This document shows, one piece after another, positions 59,839-64,000 of a DNA stretch of 64,000 bases. Within the stretch, counting starts at the first letter, position 1, and each line of letters begins with the position of its first letter. A program made the position numbers and the translations under genes. Below the pieces are notes generated by a model, which was given only the letters and a program-made list of their open reading frames with translations, did no database searches and was not told the origin of the DNA. This stretch comes from Sperchopsis tessellata (lineage: Eukaryota > Arthropoda > Insecta > Coleoptera > Hydrophilidae), in the NCBI GenBank assembly GCA_033557685.1, contig JAWQRN010000001.1, forward strand, positions 1-64,000. The letters run 5' to 3'.

Positions 59839-62800
59839 TTAAAATACTTCTTTGCGAAAACTAAATCCGTACTGATCACATTTCATCCTTAGAATTCTCG
59901 CAAGTTGTGGTGGCCCACAGTAAAATACGGTAACTTTGCCTTTCTTTTGGTCAAGAATTTGTTTGAAAACTTTATCCCAATTTGGTCGACCAGCGTTAGT
60001 TCTTGTTTTTAATCCTGTGATAAGGTCCCGCTTTTCCTGAAACATTATTTCAATTTTACACTGTGACACATTGTCTAAACCTTGGGATTACCTTTTCATG
60101 AAGTAAATCTAATGCCAACTGTAGGCCTACTGCTTTCATGTCTGTTTTTTGGAGAGCGCTGGTGATGTACATGTGCATATCTAAAAATCTTTCCATTGCA
60201 CCTCCTAACTCTGCTTGTTCTATTTCCAACTGAGACAACAAATTAACAAACCACTCAAATGAACGTTGGTCTCGGTTAATCCAGAAGAAATCGACCTACA
60301 AAAAATGTTATGATGTTCAATTAAAAATATAAAAAAATAAACAAATGCATTTGTACAGCAAATAAATTAAAAAATATAGCCTTAGTTAATATGGTCTTCT
60401 TTAATTAGTATATTTTACACCAACATCTATTGCCCGTGAGGTGTGGAAGGTTGATGACCTACAACCATCTATTATCATCGTATTAAATAAAACTGTGGTG
60501 TACTGTTTCCCTGAAACTGGAAACAATAAATCACGTTCTTTTATTTACTTACAGTTAATCACGACATCCTTTTTCAGAAACTAGAAATTTGCAGTGTCAG
60601 TGGTCTAGCTTTACGGCTTATAAGAAATCATCTAATAGCTAGGTTACAGGTTGTGAGAATTGGAGATTCTGTTCGTACTATGTAAAAGATTACAGATCGA
60701 ATATCACAGAGGATGCTTTCATAGAATCTGAATGGCAGAGTTATTTTATATGCGATGATGTTGTTTGTGGGGGGAGTATCACCTCGAAGCAGGTAAAGGA
60801 TTTATTGTAAGTGCGATTTTCACATTATAAAGGATAGGCTTGATATTAACATACTCGGTTTGAATTACAACAAATTCATCTTCATAAGATTTTTCAAACG
60901 AAACGGTGAACTGGATTAATTGTAAAATGTTAACCTGCAATTGCTTTGAAAACATGCGAGCAGTGGATAGAACTAACAACTATCTTGGCGTTGTCACTGA
61001 CTCACTCTAATTAACGGTACGACGAATACATATCATTAACTGCTACTAGGTTGAGATCTCTGTACGTATTTAGAAGACTAAGTAGAATAATGACTATACA
61101 AATCTTCTCTTTTTAGTTGACCGATTTTATAATGGGGAGGACAATCAATGGAAGAACAGTCCTGGAATGTATATTTAACCAGAAACATGTAGATCTAGAG
61201 TTTACTGATGATGTTTGTTGATTAGCAGAGAATCAGTGATACTGGCAGATTCGTCTAAATAAGGTTGCAGAAGTGGAATTAGCTATGGGACTGTGAATAA
61301 ATGTAGGAAAGACAATGATGCTTCGTATGAACACATGGATGTAACCGTGGAAGGGAGGGTTGTTCAGGATGTTGACAGATTTTTTTACCATTGAAGACGT
61401 ATGGATGGAGCTGGTGGTTGTGAAGAGGATATAAAGAAAAAGTGGAAAACAATGAGTTCACTCTTAGTTAGGATTAGGCCAAGGTGATTGTCAAATTTCA
61501 CAATTAATTATCCATTGTTCCAAAATGTTCGATTCATTATTCGATGTTCTTATCAAGTAATCGATTAATTGTAGATTATTTTTTAAATTTATTAAACAAC
61601 GATTAATCAGTTATTTTTAATATTTATCAAACATTGATTAATCGATTATTTTATAGAAATCGAAACGAAATCCCAGCCTTAGTTGGGATAACGTCTGCAC
61701 TAATAAATGCTCATGAGAATTTCTTTTGGCCCGACACAATATTCATTGTTTTACTATAGTGAAAAAGTCAACAGGAACTAGTGCATATCGTCATTATAAG
61801 AATGAAGTGGAAGTGGATGAGACACACTCTAAGAAAGCCTTATGAGGACATGCCTGTAGGCCTTCCCTATAATTGGAGAAAAAGGAAAACGCCTGTGGAT
61901 ACTTGGAAGAGAAGAAAATGACATGGCATGATGTCAAGGTGTTTAGATGTTGCGGATGGCAATTAACAGTAAACATAGATGAACTGCTTTATTTCACCAA
62001 CGCTTGTGGTGAAAATAATTTTTTTCTTTACAACATGGCAAACTTATTGTATCCACAGATAATCATTGGCTAAAAATTTTCAGGCGAGTTCTAAAATTCA
62101 TATAATATAACTAACCAGTTAGTAACTACAACTAGTTAGTCTATACATTTACAAAATACGCTTAAAATAAATATAAAGGTTTGAGACGTATTGAATATGT
62201 CAACTCATTTTATTAGTTCTTTCCCCGCACCTTAATACTGCCGTCCAGCAGTTTATAGATATGAAACGCATACAACATGAAATTAAATAAACGTACATAG
62301 TTTTTTGTGAGTGCAGTCGACATCTGCTGAGATTCGCTCTTCATACTCGTCGCAACAGTGAAGACAAGTTACCAATACACAGGAACAAAGTAAACATAAA
62401 GTTTTTCGAGAACCGAAATAACTATAAGCCATTGAGTTGACATCTTCGGTAGGTCCTGCAAAACTTTGTATTTTCAATTATTATTTAGAGTTAGGTAGCG
62501 ATTGAGCGGCTGAAACCTAATCCTCCAATGCCCTATATGTGTCCCCAATTGTTTGTATTAACTAGTGTGTTCCTCATAGTAATCATCGTGCCTTCCTTAC
62601 AAATCGCAGAATGTCCCGATATTTGCCATTCCTTTTATTCTCCATCCTCAGGTTGGTTGATCCTTAGATTCTAAGTCACTGCTGATTGGGAGCTGAGCAG
62701 TGACACAGAAAGTGCTGCTCTGACTTATTCTCATATCTCACATTATCTTCATCTTATGCAAGTGATTTATAACTCTATAGTATCATCCAGTGCACCCTAT

Positions 62801-64000
62801 ATAGAATCTCACCTTGTTCTCTAATCTTTACTTTCATAGATACATCAAGTAGTGGTTTTGGTCAATTCCCTCAGACCTACCTTCTCTAGTATATCTGCTT
62901 ATTCTATACTCACAGGCCAGTCTGCCCAGAACATCTGAGACCCCTGCTGTCTGAAAAAATTGCCACGTTCTATGCAGGAGGTTTTTCTGCATAATAGTGT
63001 AGACCTCGACTTGGAAGACAATAGTATGCGTATCTATAGGTATAGCCTTAGTGATTTGCAAATTCTGGTAACATACGCATGGTCATCATGATATTTATTT
63101 CCTTGTAGTATATTTGTAACTCATCTTTGCCTCAGTAGCGATATAAATTTCTAACCTCAGCAGATGCAGATCATAATTGGTTGTTTGTGTAAAATTGCTA
63201 AGACTAAATCCACAATTTATAAAGTATGTTAAATTATTTGTTAATTTTGCTTCTGTATTATTGTAAAATATAAGAAATTTAAGGATTTTATCTCATTGAT
63301 TTTGGAACAAAGTTCAATATTAAGAACATTTTAGTACAAGATAATGAAATCTGATGCAGGGAAGAAGGTCAATACAGCCAGTGTAATACACTGTTAGATA
63401 TGATAAAAAAAACTAATTTAAGTATTAGGGCAGCTAATAGACCTGTTGTGACTATAGGTAGGCCATTTATGCGATGTATTTTGACCTAGTAAATGTCCTT
63501 TGTATTGGTGTAAACTCCACGTTACTTGAGATCAAAGTCCATCATTGTATGGATCTAAGAAAAATTGAGGATAACAATATCATCTATCTAAGTAATGAGC
63601 GAACAGGATGTTTTTTTAATGATTGTTATAAATATATAGGCACAATCCAGTCAATCCGTCACTTACCACTTTTTATTTACCAAATGAGTAAATTTTAGAT
63701 TGTAGAGGCTCTGAGTAATGACCTATCTCTTAGTTGTCTTTATATCTTCTGTTATTTGATTTTGTTCAAATGTTATTTGCTTAAAATAAAACATAAATAC
63801 CTTTCGTAAGTTCATTACTGTAGGAGGAATCTCACTTGCCCAGCTAAATTTGCATTTTGGGCAACAATGTCTAGCCTTCCAATACCTATGCATAATGGAC
63901 TGCAATATTGATGCAAATGGTGTTACTCCAATGCCTGTTGCTATGAGAATAGCATGCTGAGCCCTAAATATATGACTTGATGGAGCACCGTATGGACCAT
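59839..64000 (-). CDS. NOX5: NADPH oxidase, NOX5 type, C-terminal part (runs off window edge)
   Basis: Membrane flavocytochrome that moves electrons from NADPH to oxygen and makes superoxide; only the cytosolic NADPH-binding end is in the window. Exons, minus strand: 64000-63801 (5' incomplete), 60295-60092, 60036-59839; all junctions are phase 0 with GT-AG. Visible motifs in order: DGPYGAPSSHIF (NADPH-binding GPYG), ATGIGVTPFASIL, a Cys-rich CCPKCKFSW insert, FWINRDQRSFEWF, DLITGLKTRTNAGRPNWDKV, VTVFYCGPPQLARIL, and a terminal Phe before the stop, as usual for NOX proteins. The CCPKC segment after the QSIMHRY helix and the DLITGLKTRT block point to the NOX5 class (which includes Drosophila Nox) rather than NOX1-4 or DUOX. 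The EF-hands, transmembrane hemes and FAD site lie beyond position 64000. The intron 60296-63800 holds antisense LINE fragments. Confidence 0.94.
60552..61105 (+). pseudogene. Jockey/CR1-like LINE fragment in NOX intron
   Basis: LTVNHDILFQKLEICSVSGL and ALRLIRNHLIARLQVVRIGD at 60552-60680, then decayed sequence and LRSLYVFRRLSRIMT near 61050-61100. These are the segments before the RT catalytic box and around the thumb of Jockey/CR1 RTs; the middle is scrambled. Antisense to NOX. Confidence 0.65.
61110..62020 (+). pseudogene. second LINE fragment in NOX intron
   Basis: LEFTDDVC-stop-LAENQ (FADD region), INVGKTMMLRMNT, a VEGRVVQDVDRFFYH-like piece and ELVVVKRI at 61190-61440; then, after an AT-rich gap, EVDETHSKKAL, NWRKRKTPVDTWKRRK and NDMAWHDV-like at 61800-61930. 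This is the late RT and C-terminal tail of an endonuclease-RT LINE. The gap holds about three 35-40 bp attaatcgatta-type units (61510-61660). Confidence 0.65.
62080..63795. other. rest of NOX intron
   Basis: No exon or element recognised. A short missed exon cannot be excluded, but the flanking exons join in frame without one. Confidence 0.4.

Noticed and set aside
1..64000. A gene cluster, operon, CRISPR array or defence island
   Set aside because: The three genes are unrelated eukaryotic genes with introns, and everything else I could identify is a transposon relic or simple repeat.

Overview
This is AT-rich nuclear DNA from an animal, most likely an arthropod and probably an insect. The genes have spliceosomal GT-AG introns of 55 bp to 7.6 kb, and the gaps are filled with decayed transposable elements of many classes. 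I do not assign a species.

Three protein-coding genes are well supported, and I rebuilt them exon by exon. (1) CPSF2/CPSF100, an mRNA 3'-end processing factor, lies on the minus strand at 44470..27268: ten exons, 2211 nt in an intact frame, 736 residues. (2) MYG1, a DHH-like exonuclease, lies on the plus strand at 47516..54946: six exons, 1113 nt, 370 residues, with a first exon that looks like a mitochondrial presequence. (3) The C-terminal end of a NOX5-type NADPH oxidase lies on the minus strand at 64000..59839: three exons, running off the right edge. CPSF2 and MYG1 are head to head with about 3.0 kb between start codons. MYG1 and NOX are tail to tail. They are housekeeping or redox genes with no evident joint pathway.

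Layout. 1-26 kb is gene-free and repeat-rich: a DUF4817-type transposase relic (1.06-2.0 kb), a foldback repeat (4.0-4.9 kb), a Tc1 relic (6-7 kb), an R1-like LINE tail with a duplicated RNase H segment (7-8 kb), an RTE-like LINE (10.5-13.2 kb), a small-repeat cluster (14.5-15.6 kb), a Jockey-like LINE with an RTE-like tail nested in it (19.8-21.5 kb), a Penelope-like element (21.5-22.9 kb), a piggyBac relic (22.9-23.7 kb), an RTE-like tail (25 kb) and another transposase fragment (25.4 kb). 27-44.5 kb is CPSF2; its introns hold two different mariners, a short inverted-repeat element, a mariner-like relic, a SINE, a Merlin relic, a ZMYM1/hAT relic and a Tc1 relic. 44.5-47.5 kb is the head-to-head gap, with a second SINE and a THAP-domain fragment. 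47.5-55 kb is MYG1, with a Tigger/pogo-like 1.18-kb element in intron 4. 55.5-58.8 kb holds two LINE relics between MYG1 and NOX. 59.8-64 kb is the NOX end, with LINE fragments in its long intron.

No intact transposase or reverse transcriptase was found: each has stops, frameshifts or a missing catalytic residue. I saw no bacterial operon, CRISPR array, rRNA or free-standing tRNA gene. The least ordinary signal is a dispersed family of about 200 bp, seen in five places, built from roughly 35-bp subrepeats followed by a hammerhead-ribozyme-like core. That core also occurs at the 3' end of the Penelope-like element.
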